Of a stretch of DNA of 64,000 nucleotides, positions 34,327-44,476 are shown one piece after another. The stretch's first letter is position 1. Each line of letters opens with the position of its first letter. The position numbers and the translations under genes are program-made. The DNA lies in the NCBI RefSeq assembly GCF_022201045.2, contig NC_068559.1, positions 29,558,501-29,622,500 on the forward strand, read 5' to 3'. The DNA is from Citrus sinensis. Taxonomy: Eukaryota > Streptophyta > Magnoliopsida > Sapindales > Rutaceae. The notes beneath the pieces are model-generated. The model ran no database searches. It saw only the letters and a program-made list of their open reading frames with translations, and was not told the DNA's origin.

Positions 34327-35204
34327 TGTTGAGATATAATTAGTAATCTAGTAAATTGAGCAAGAAGTTTGAAGGGTTATTTTGGTTTTTCTTGTTGCTT
34401 TTATTCTGATATGAATTATTAATCGTTGATTGAAAAGCTTGCTCTGTAGGCTGACTTGAAGGTCGATTGATTCTTTGCTTATGAGACCGTAATGATCCTG
34501 ACAAATCTGAAAAAGTCATCTTGGACAAATCCCTCGATTCTTCAATGGTTGCTGATACATGATCAAACTTTGGAGGAAGACATCTCAGCACCTTTTCATT
34601 CACCTTCTTGTCTTCAATGGAGTCCCCGCAACCTTTAATCTGGTTCACAATCTCAGTAACTCTACTGCAAAAATCCTGAACTCCTTCACTGTCTTTCATT
34701 GATAAATTATCGAACTCTTTCCACAAAGTCTGTAACTTGATGGTGACTGCGTTTTCGGAACCTTGAAATTCTTGTTTTAGGATTTCCCAAGCATTTTTGG
34801 CCTTTTTGACACCAAATATTCTAGGGAAAATTGACTTACTAACACCTTGCTAGATATATCGAAGTGCCGTGGCATTTCTCTGTATGTTTTCTTTGTACTG
34901 CTGTTGATGTGCTGGAGTCCAATATGAAGAACTTGCAGATTCTGGTGGTTCAGCATATCCATCTTCAACAATATCCCATAAATTTTGAGAGAGGAAAAAG
35001 GTTTCCATTTGATTACTCCAATATTCATAATGTACCCCTTCAAATATTGGAACTTGACTGGGAGCATATGAAAATAATGTGGGTAGGGTATTTGATGTCA
35101 TTTTAAGGGTGCTGCTACATGATCAAACTTTGGAGGAAGGCATCTCAGCACCTTTTCATTCACCTTCTTGCTCAATTTACTAGATTTCTAATTATATCTC
35201 AACA
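34327..35204 (-). mobile_element. Copia gag fragment enclosed by long inverted ends
   Basis: Both ends are inverted copies of about 43 bp: TGTTGAGATATAATTAG, a 1-bp difference, then AATCTAGTAAATTGAG and CAAGAAG. Flanks are GTATC (left) and ATATC (right), a possible imperfect 5-bp target duplication. Next to the right arm a 50-bp gag piece (35115-35164) repeats 34555-34606. LTR ends of the form TGTTG...CAACA would explain the outer bases, so this is probably a rearranged copia element. The length of the arms and the repeated gag piece point to template switching. Confidence 0.6.
34340..35101 (-). pseudogene. Copia gag (UBN2-type) with one internal stop
   Basis: Starts MTSNTLPTLFSYAPSQVPIF and contains YEYWSNQMETFFLSQNLWDI, the usual gag_pre/UBN2 opening. 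A TAG near 34850 interrupts it, and it continues in the same frame with AKNAWEILKQEFQGSENA, VNEKVLRCLPPKFDHVSATI and a Gln/Asn-rich tail. It ends after NPSNFLLNLLDY, where the reading runs into the inverted end of the element, before any zinc knuckle. Gag would form the virus-like particle; this copy is truncated and broken. Confidence 0.85.
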
Positions 35205-36522
35205 ATATCTACTATGAAAAGGAGGTATATACTTGGAATGAAACCAAGTATATACTGTTTAATGAACCTTCCAAGTGCTTCAAGAACCATTGATTAGAAA
35301 CCAAGAGAAGTTTATTTGCTAAAATTGCTGCCTCCTTTAATCCACCTCCCTTAGTCTTTTCTTTTCTTTCAGGATTCGTATTTTTTGTGCTTGGAAGATA
35401 TGGCTTTGTTGGAGTGGGAGATGGCACCTGCAAGCAACTCTAATCTGATAAGAAGCTACCATAGTATCTAGAACTTGCCTTGCGTGAATGATTCCCAGAA
35501 TTTATTTCCTTTGCATTGGCTTTTTAAGCAGCTTAAAAGGGTGAATAAATGGTTGGATGACCTAGTTGGGGGTGGAATAGAGGCTGATGCAAGGATAGAT
35601 GAGATGAGAAAGAAGCTGTACAAGTTCGTACTTGAGCATGTTGATTCCACTGTCATTGCTGGTCAGTAGATGATATAATGAATTAAGTATCAGTGACTAA
35701 TTAAAGTTTAATGCATTCAGTATCGGTGACTAATTTCAGATTCGAGCAGCCATTGCCCATTGGCAGTTTAGGTTTTGATTGCAAAGAGGGTTCTGTTGGC
35801 CAGGAGTTATTTAGGCACGGCATGTACTCTTTTTACTGAGTATTTACTAATTTAGGAAAGTTGACCTGGAGGAAATTGCATTTTGTAACCCTTTTATCCT
35901 TCAAAGTCATGAAATGGATTATGTACAGTTATTTTGGTTATCTGGTGGCTTCATGTAATTAGGATTAGCTATAATTTTGGAATGCCTTTTTGTTTCATTA
36001 CTCGGGCAGCTAGCTAGCTAGCTAGCTATCCGCAGGAGTGCATAACCACCTATTGATGCATAAAATGTATGAAGAATGGTCTTAGTGTTCTCGATCTGAA
36101 AGATCTGAATAGCTGATAATAATTTTTAGGTTAGTCCCTTAAAACGGAATATTCCTCAACACCGAAGCATTAAGCTTGTAATAGAAATTGCTGTGAGGTT
36201 GGAGTTAGGTAATTAGTAGTGCACTGAGGGAAAATTAATGAAGGTTCCAATTCCAATGTTATTCTTCTTCTACACGTTCTTCGGTTAAGATTTAAGATAG
36301 GGAATTAGGGGGTGTCTTTTTCTGGATCTCAAGTTTCTTGCATGATTGTAAACAACTTGTGCACTAGTATATCCTTTCACTTTACATGAGTAAAATATTA
36401 AAAAAAGAAGAAGAAATATAAATAAAAAGGAAAATAAAAGAGTTAATTGTTCCCTCCCAATACTTAGTATATACTTGAAATGAAATTAATTAGTTCATAA
36501 ATATTCCCTTGCAATGGAAAAT

Positions 36523-38581
36523 TCAGTTGGTTAACAAGTAACTTGAAGAAGTTGACGGTTCCTGTCCAGAGGACTGAGGCTGAGGAGATAAATTCGTAGA
36601 TCTCAGACTCTGCGGTGGACCTGATGATGATGATGATGTCTTCTCAAAAGAAACTGGCTCTGCAGTAGAACTGGACTTTGATGATGCTTTCATTCCTTTG
36701 CACGACTTCATGTGTTTTTGCAATTTTTCTGGTTTGAATAGTTTGCCGCATTGCCTGCCACATTGTGAATTTAGGGTAGTGGGAGAGTAGGTAGGGATAA
36801 TATATATCTGCTAAGCAGTTGGACTAATAGTTAGCTAGTTACGAGCTACCTAAAACACATACATACATATGTAAGGTGATAATGATCTTACGAGCAAGTG
36901 GGTCCACCAACTGGCTTGTAATTGTAATGGTATGCAGAAGAAACAGGTTTTGGGCCAGCGAATCCGTCCTTGTTTTTATTATTGGAAGCAGTCGTACTCG
37001 TTGTGCCATCAAAGCTCTTCCTGAATGCAGCAGGCCAAATTGAATAATAATAATAATATTAAGACAGATGATGGTATATACATGGTGAGAGAGTACCTAC
37101 CGAGCTCCGTATAGTGGATGATGTTGATTATTCCAAGTAGAAGTAGTAGTGACAAAAAATCTAGCAGAGCCACCAAGTTGATGTTGATCTCCCCGACAAA
37201 TTAAATTCAAAGCCCCATCGTTATCTCCAGTAGTATCGAGGACTGCTGGAGGAAGGTTGACAGACTTGCTTAAACGAGTAGTATTAGGTTTGCTTTCAAC
37301 TACTGCTGCAGGAGGCCGGTTAACGTTGACTACAACACCATTCTTAGTATCAACGGCCCCACATTTCATCAAATTGCGCAAAATGTTAGAAGCTCCATTT
37401 GAGCAACTCTTGCTCTTTGCAAACTGCGCTGACGATGACGATGACGATAGTTTTTTATTGGATTTGGACGACGATGACGATAGTTTTTTATTGGATTTGG
37501 ACGACGATGAAGACGAAGATGAAGGCAATGTACCCTTTTTCTGAATTATGCTGTCTTTATTATTATTATAATAATAATTATTGTTCTCAGCTGTCTTTTT
37601 GCTATTTTTCTTATTCAACAAACCCGAATAAAATGAAGGGGAGGACGAGGTTGAGGAATAGGAATAGGAATAATCTAATAACTTAGACTTTTGTGTTAAC
37701 GATGCTGGCACTAATTTGTTGAGATTAATATGATTAATATTATAATTTGTGTCTTCTCTTTCATGCTTCATACTCATAGTATCGTCCGTCAAAGTTGACC
37801 TCTCTAAACAGGCCGAGCCATATGAATATGCATAGACAGGTGATGATTCTTGCTCTTGGACGTGTGACTGTGAGCGTGGGGTTTCCATTTTTGGATCTTC
37901 AAGTTGCTGAATTTCTTCTTCTTTGACTTCTGTGCGTGAGCAGGCTGGTTGCTTTTGCTGTTCAGCTGTTATTGCCTCTTCATCATTTCTTAACATGCCA
38001 ACTTTATTTTTTTCATCATCGTATAAATTACAGGTATCTGTATTATTAATTCATCGTTAATATATTATCTGTTCAGTTTATTATATATTTTATATGTTCT
38101 CCTATTAATTTATAGGATTCCCCTAAATTACGATTAACGTAACTTATGCCACACACAGCAACAGTTGCGGGTTCCACCAATGTGCTACTGTTGCTGTGTG
38201 TGGTGTAAGTTATATTAAACGTAACTTAGCATCCGCCTATTTTATATATATATATATATATAGTAGTTTTCTGGTTAGGGATTTTAAAGTGCGGGAAAGT
38301 CCGGGAAAGCTTTAAAACCACACGGCTTTAAAGGCTTACATTTTTAAGCCTTTAAAATCATGTGGTTTTAAAGGTTTCCCGCACTTTAAAATTCCTGATT
38401 GGAACATTTATATATATATATATATATATATATAGTAGTTTTCTGGTCAGGGAATTTAAAGTGCGGGAAAGTCTAAGAAAGCTAACCGCACGGTTTTAAA
38501 GGCTTACAGTTTTAAACCTTTAAAACCATGCGGTTTTAAAGGTTTCCCGTACTTTCCTGCACTTTAAAATTTCTGACTGGA

Positions 38582-38612
<31 letters not shown>

Positions 38613-39346
38613 AAATACTGCAATTACGCAGGCAGGTGCACGTACATACCAAAAGTAGTGGTACAGCAGGGAAGGTGAAGACTTTCGGATCCTTTGAGAA
38701 CGTATTCGTTGTCAGAGATTGGTGTAATGAGATCATCATTCAGTAAGTCTTGCCAAACGTATCCACTTTTGTATCTCCTGCAATCGCGCGCGCCAAGCCA
38801 CCATTAATTAGTTACAACACAAATTAATACCCACCAAAAAAAAAAAAACCCAAAAAAAGTTAATTAATTGCTTATATTTTAGCTACCTAAGTTAGCTGAA
38901 CTAATTAATTGGCAATCGATATTGATATATACAAACAACATACAATGAATGAAATTTACCTCTTGTAGGACCAAGAGAAAGCTTCAGGCATATCTTTACC
39001 TCGCACTTCTGCTAGCCATCTTTTAACATCTTAAGCGTTTGAAATTAAAAAAAAAAATCAGCAACCGTCGCTCGCTCATCAAAAACAGAATAAATCTCAT
39101 ATGTAAGCAAGTAATAACTAACAAAAAAGAAAGAGAAATAATTAACAAATATATAATAATTAATTAATACGTATTACCTCGCAGATAAACCCCGTTTCGA
39201 CTGAGATGATGAACGCGAATGAGATGGGGATGATCAACTTGACCCAGACGACTGAGGAAGTAAACGATGTGAATTCTCCTCACTTCTCCACCGTTATTTA
39301 TATTATTGTTAATAACTTTGCCTCCACCTCCTCCTCCTCCTTCCAT
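36523..39346 (-). CDS. SOK: SOSEKI (DUF966) polarity protein, six exons
   Basis: Exons (minus strand) 39346-39178, 39029-38960, 38777-38650, 38037-37101, 37020-36892 and 36754-36523 join in phase to 554 residues. The N-terminus, after MEGGGGGGG, holds the DIX-like SOSEKI domain: [20 protein letters not shown], then [34 protein letters not shown] and [11 protein letters not shown] long disordered Ser/Lys/Asn-rich middle follows, and then a C-terminal Cys motif [20 protein letters not shown] and a Ser-rich end. SOSEKI proteins polymerise through the DIX-like domain at cell edges and mark organ axes, recruiting partners such as ANGUSTIFOLIA. I prefer the ATG at 39346 to one 63 bp upstream because the Gly-rich start is followed directly by the domain. 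Exon 4 carries a small in-frame duplication ([11 protein letters not shown] twice). Intron 3 holds two fold-back MITEs. Confidence 0.92.
38130..38224. repeat. Inverted repeat in SOK intron 3
   Basis: GTAACTTATGCCACACACAG with CAACAG is mirrored by CTGTTGCTGTGTGTGGTG and TAAGTTA about 25 bp further on. Likely a small fold-back element. Confidence 0.7.
38262..38581. mobile_element. Two tandem fold-back MITEs between (TA)n tracts in SOK intron 3
   Basis: Copies at about 38262-38407 and 38435-38581 both start TAGTAGTTTTCTGGT(T/C)AGGG and end with an inverted counterpart (AAAATTCCTGATTGGAA and AAAATTTCTGACTGGAA). Each contains TTTAAAGTGCGGGAAA and its complement as inner arms plus a central ACGG(C/T)TTTAAAGGCTTACA palindrome. 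Each copy is flanked by (TA)n microsatellites (38243-38261, 38408-38434, 38582-38612). A diverged relative sits at 8655-8807 beside (AC)n. Confidence 0.8.
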
Positions 39347-40991
39347 TATTCTTTTTCTCCTTCTGCTACACAGTACCCGACCACTATATATATAGATATA
39401 TAAGTACAATATTAATTAAGCAAAGTAATTGTCATATATATATATTGTCAATGCCACGGGAAACTACGAAAGAGATCAGCTTTGTTTGTCTCTTGCCGGC
39501 CTGCTTACTCACTTAATGTTGAAAACAGTGCATATTATTAATTCTAATCTTTTTTAACTTTTTATTGATTAGTAAAAAATTATTAACGACATACAATTTA
39601 TTTATGCATGCAGGCCTGGCTCAGCCTGAGAACCAAACTAAAACGTTGTGTGTATAATGTATGCATGTGTAAAATAAATCAAATACTATTATATATTAAC
39701 AGAAATACAACTTTCTCGTTCTATTGTATAAGCGAAAAGATCCATATATATCAAATGGAGACAAATGTAATTATCCAACCTTTTATATCTGAGAAATGTG
39801 CTTGCCGGCCTGAATTGCCCCTTGCCCCTTAATTTTTATATAATATGTATATGTATGTATGTACTTGTATGTGTTGTGTTGTGTTAATACATTGTTAGCT
39901 TCTAGAGTATAGGTGTAAGTGTAACGATTGACTCAAGAACAAGTATGCAGCAGGTTTATATGGAGATGGGTGAGGACCTTTATCTGATTTCCCGGGATTT
40001 CATAATATTTATCATATAACTTCTTACGCAGCTTTGACTGGAATCTAGGTCTTTCATATCATTTATATCCTCACCCCTTTTTGTGTTGCTTTTGTTTCTT
40101 TTTGAAATGGTCAGGATATTAGAAAACAAATTAACTTGATCCTATTTTTGACTTAATGCCACAAATCCGATTTTACAAGGCCCCAGTCAACATCCCCTCA
40201 TTTAAAATGACTCCATAAATTTTTTAGACTATTGTATTTTAAGAAAGAAAAAAAAGGGCCAATGAGGAAAAAAGTAGTCAATCCACATAATTTATACACG
40301 GATCCAATAAAAGTTTGTGATATCAAAATCTATATCACATTTACAATTCAATATATGTGACAGAATTTTACTAAAGAACATATGGATAATGTGGTATTAA
40401 TTAACCATTATCACTAAGAAGGATTCTTTCTGAACAATAAACATGATATTCTATGAAAAAAAAAGAACGATATTTTAGTTGAGTTTGACTAATAGTATTT
40501 GACCTGTAGAGCTGGATATATGTATATATATACATCGCTATTCTCTCGCTTTAATAAAAACGTAAATTAGATCATAACGTTTGATTTTGGTGGCTGTCAA
40601 TCTTGATTTTCATTACCTTAAGACACACATATATATATATATGTAGTTATTATTTTTAGCGCCAAAGAGATTCAAGATATATAATAAATACAGTAGATGA
40701 TTTTATTTAGTAAGCCACTAAATATTGGAAACTTGGTGAGGTAAGGCTTTCAATTATTATCAACTAGGAAATAGAATTGCACTTCGCGCGGCTTTGAAAA
40801 AAAAATTAATATTATCATTTTTTTCTTATTATACTTTTAACTATTTATTCTATTCGATTAAGAGGTAAGACTTAAAAAAAAACATGAAAAAAATAAAGCA
40901 AAACTAAAACCAAAAAGACTTTTTTAATTATTTAAAATTGCATTAGTTAAATTAACACCACGGAAATAGAAGTGTCATAGATGCACCTTAT
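39347..40991. other. SOK upstream region and intergenic DNA
   Basis: TA-rich sequence with several ATATAT tracts (39386-39400, 39437-39445, 40526-40535). No gene, TIR pair or LTR was recognised. Confidence 0.4.
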
Positions 40992-41186
40992 CTAAGCCAA
41001 AACCTTGGAAACCTGAGGCTGATATATCACTACAAGGCCACATGGAGAAGGAGCAGGAGATGCATCACAGTAGCCTCTCAGTATGTTCCCTTTCTTCGGC
41101 AGTGAATTTGAGAGAGGTGAGCATTGCAGGCCAGCAATTACGGGTAATGATATCAATAGAACTATGTAATATTGTGTATTCATCAT
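40992..41186 (-). CDS. Possible small secreted peptide, 64 aa
   Basis: ATG-started ORF with a signal-peptide-like N-terminus (MMNTQYYIVLLISLPVIAGLQ), then CSPLSNSLPKKGNILRGYCD, PAPSPCGLVVIYQPQV and a stop. It has three Cys after the leader. I do not recognise a family and the neighbourhood is repeat-rich, so this could be chance. Confidence 0.25.
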   Translation of the reverse strand: MMNTQYYIVLLISLPVIAGLQCSPLSNSLPKKGNILRGYCDASPAPSPCGLVVIYQPQVSKVLA

Positions 41187-41762
41187 TGATAAATCCCTTT
41201 TCCAGTAGAGTAATCCTAGTTCAAGTTGGGTTGTAAAAAAGTTCTAAGCTGGCCACTATGTGGTTTTCAAATCACAAGAGAGTTTGACCACAACGTATTC
41301 ATTATTCCTAAGAGACAAACTATTGTTTAACTCACATAAAATCTTTACCTCCAGTTGGTTCTGTTTAAATCTGGTTCCTAGATATAAGTTGGAAATTTGT
41401 GTAGCTATAGTAACTACTTATTTCCTTGTGTTTTCATTGATAACAGAAATGCATATTGATGATACAAGGATTATAAGGGTTATTGAATCAGAGCATATGA
41501 GTGGAGATCATTCTGCAGGCATATCATCTATTTATCAAGGGGCTGATTTCATTTTGGTCGGTGGGAGGCTCATAATCATCACATTTTAACACCCCCAAAT
41601 TCTTAATTTCTCTCAAGGTCAGCGAATCGTTAATTTCTGGTCAGCGCTTCCAATATTGGGCATCAGTAGTTTTTATTTTGTTTTATGGTTATCAAGAAGT
41701 ACATACATTGAATGATCCACTCTCGTTGTAACACTGTTAGAACTTTACTGACATCATAAGGG

Positions 41763-42225
41763 TAAAATTATCATTTCACAACGACACAGTAATGGAAAAA
41801 TGCAAAATAATATAACCTCAAGTGGAGTTCAGCAAAAAAAAAAAAAAAATTAAGAATTGTGTATTTTTTTAAAAAATACGAAAAAATAGGTGGTCGGTGG
41901 ATAATTTATCTTTTACATTTGAGGGTAAAAAAGTCATTTATATAATTTTTCATTAGTTTTTTTAACGGTCTCTAAACGGAAGTGGAAAAATGAAAAGATA
42001 TGTAACTTCAGGTGGATTCCAGCAAAAAAAAAAAAAAGAATTGTGTATTTTTGAAAAAGTTAAAAAAAACAGGTGGACGGTGGATAATTTCATTCTTTTA
42101 ATGCAGAAATACTGTTAAGCCGTGTGGTTTTATTGAGTTAATTTTCGATACGCTATAAAACCGTGAGATTTAATAGTATTAAAATTGACTTTGTTAAACC
42201 GCATGGTTTAACATGTCTGCATGAA
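41763..42225. repeat. Duplicated block followed by a fold-back
   Basis: A block with AGTGGAGTTCAGC, poly(A), AAGAATTGTGTATTTTT and GGTGGTCGGTGGATAATTT (41763-41915) recurs at about 41985-42095 (AGGTGGATTCCAGC, AAGAATTGTGTATTTTTG, GGTGGACGGTGGATAATTT). Directly after it, 42102-42225 forms a hairpin with ATGCAGAAATACTGTTAAG at the left and TTAACATGTCTGCAT at the right, then (TA)n. Confidence 0.6.
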
Positions 42226-42467
42226 AAAGAAAGAGGACGCCCATATATATATATATATTTGTAATATTATAAAATAGTTTACAATATTATAAAGGCTTAA
42301 CAAATTTAAATCTTTAATTAATACGAGGAAATGATGGGCATTTTCATTTTAATAAAGAGATGATGTTACTAACAAATAAAATATAATATCTAATACCTTA
42401 AAATTTATAAGTTTTATATTTTTGTGCATCCTCACTTTAACTTTTAACAAAATGAAGATAAATAAAG

Positions 42468-42469
<2 letters not shown>

Positions 42470-42547
<78 letters not shown>

Positions 42548-42557
42548 ACACACACAC
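42470..42557. repeat. Compound microsatellite (CA)n(TA)n(TATG)n(CA)n
   Basis: Four adjoining simple-repeat blocks end about 12 bp before the stop codon of the DUF946 gene and so lie in its 3'UTR. Confidence 0.9.
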
Positions 42558-42569
42558 AGACAGCTTCGA

Positions 42570-44476
42570 TTAAACTTCATCTCCATTCCAATTGCTTTTG
42601 GCTTTGGGACCTGTCGGGCCTTCCTCTCCCAAGACTTCATTTGGTAGACTGTTGACAAACTTTTGAAAAGCAGGCTTCAGCTTTCCAGGCAATAATTTCT
42701 CAATCTCTTTTATCTCGTGGGAAATGTCATAACTAATTTTGGGACCCCACTCTCTAAAATAGTTGAGCCAAGGTGGCTCAGTGATAACGGAGGCAGAGCC
42801 CGATAAATAGTCAGCAGCAACAATTGAAAAATGACGTCCAGTATCCAGCAGCATCCTGCTCTTGGCTGTATCATTCCTAATTCCAATCCCGCCACTCCCT
42901 TGTAAAACTAGTCCAGGCTTTGCATACATGGCATGACCATTTAAGGACGCATAGGTCACAGGTTTGTTGCCACTTTGAAACTCAAGCTCTGATGCATTCA
43001 CCCAAGTACCTCCACTATGCTGCGACAAGAAGACCCTCCACAGTTCCCCATTGAAGTTGCTGATCCTTAATGTCACATGCTCCCAGTCACCAACATGTTC
43101 ACCTATCTTTCCCAATGGGATATTATTAATAAACTTAACTTTAGCTCTCGCAGGTCCATTAAAAGGGTAGAAGATCCATATTGCTATGTCAGTGTAGGTT
43201 GCTCCCAGCATGGGTTTAATGTGTAAATAAACCTGTGAGTTTTGTAGGTCTCCTTTCTTGACTCGCTCTTTGGCCTTGTCATTTACAGGAAGGTCCAACC
43301 AATAGGCACCATCATTGGAGCCTCCTTGTGGAAGATTCGAACCCATCGGCTCAATTGGGATTGGTTTAGACTCCTCTCCCTTTCTGTATAGTAATGCCCC
43401 GTTGTCAAAATACCAGCTTACAGAAGACGGAAGGTATTTTTCGTCAGGATGCAAGTAAATATAAGGAGAGTAAGCTTGAACCATCGTCTCAATTTGTTGC
43501 AGATTAGGCATGTAATTGTAGGATGATAAGTTGGACTTGGCCATAATATTCTTCAGACAAGCGAGAGTCGTCGACGTAGTAGGACTATTATCATTTCCAT
43601 TAATCTGGGCCGCAAACGTGCCTACACTAACACCCATTTCTTCGGTTCCTCTAACACTGGGCCTAACGGAAAAGACATTGAGCCCATACTTGTTTGCACC
43701 CCATATCCACGTGTCTGTCTGGCATTGATCAGTGAAGTCAGACCGAACGCAGCGCATCTTATCCAAGGCAGGCTTCTCAGGGAAGTTTGTAATGGCATGA
43801 CCAACGTTTTTGTACCCATCGGGGGGTGTGGGTAGCCAGACGTAGGCGACCCCATCTTGCTTGATCTTCAAAGACTCGCTGCTCCAAACAAGAGTGTAAT
43901 CAACAGGCTTCTTTAAGCTTAAACCACTGCTGTCTTTAGCAGCAAGAACCCATCCGAAAAGAGGGGTGTTGTTGGGTTGGGCGTAGCAGCCAAGCATAAA
44001 GAAACCTGGAGGGATATCTATGGTTGATGGTTCAAAAAATGTAGTGCCAGCATTATCTGGTCCACCTTCATGGGTGGCCCAAATTTTCTTGAAAGATGTT
44101 ATTTGACGCACTTGTAATCCACCAAGATCAATTGTTCCACTCCCAAACCCTTCACCTGCGACATGCTTGCATAAACACATATATACATATATCAATCATT
44201 ATTGAACAATATGTGTACAAACTGAAATCTAACTGAATATATATAAGGGCGGATTTACATTCAAGGGAGTGTGGGCAATTGATCCCACTTTAAAAAAAGT
44301 TCCTTTATAAACAAATTTTGATATAAATGGTTATGCAATGAAAGTTAAGTACCTGGCGGCCATGTTGGTATCGGAGCGGGAAGCTTAAACGTGGTTTCAA
44401 TTGGAAAACCCTTGCTCTTCTTCTTGGCGATATTTGTTGCAGGAGTACTGCAGTTGTTAAGGCAATTATTCCCCAT
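42570..44476 (-). CDS. DUF946/Vps62-domain protein
   Basis: Two exons (minus), 44476-44353 and 44155-42570, join through a phase-1 GT-AG intron into 569 residues. The start MGNNCLNNCSTPATNIAKKK carries a Met-Gly that could be myristoylated. Exon 2 begins at the family motif PPGEGFGSGTIDLG and continues with FFEPSTIDIPPGFFMLGCYA, AYVWLPTPPDGYKNVGHAIT, YSPYIYLHPDEKYLPSSVSW, FYPFNGPARAKV, GEHVGDWEHVTLRI and an aromatic-rich end. Length and order fit the plant DUF946 family (Pfam Vps62), which is about 550-570 residues. Its function is unknown; the yeast namesake acts in vacuolar sorting. I see no signal peptide. The 3' end abuts the compound microsatellite. Confidence 0.92.

Larger units (their letters stand above)
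31624..35669 (+). pseudogene. DUF936/DUF6857-family pseudogene, TE-disrupted and partly inverted
   Basis: Pieces of the C-terminal half of a DUF936-type protein lie scattered. NQRSSLDLLSTAVHDLGK (+, ending at 31694 before a GT) and NKNAAFLAAAYAVEVASA (+, 31819-31910, with in-frame TGA and TAA) come first. Then GGGLKEAAILANKLLLVSN plus QWFLKHLEGSLN (minus strand, about 35265-35360) and [20 protein letters not shown] plus [16 protein letters not shown] (+, 35532-35669) follow. In intact family members these motifs occur in this order on one strand. Here the third is inverted, and the second and third are separated by 3.3 kb holding a solo LTR and a gag fragment. DUF936 proteins are plant-specific and poorly understood. 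The stops, inversion and insertions make this a pseudogene. Confidence 0.55.

Noticed and set aside
41260..41589. 109-codon plus frame
   Set aside because: No domain, no ATG at the given start and a repeat-rich setting.
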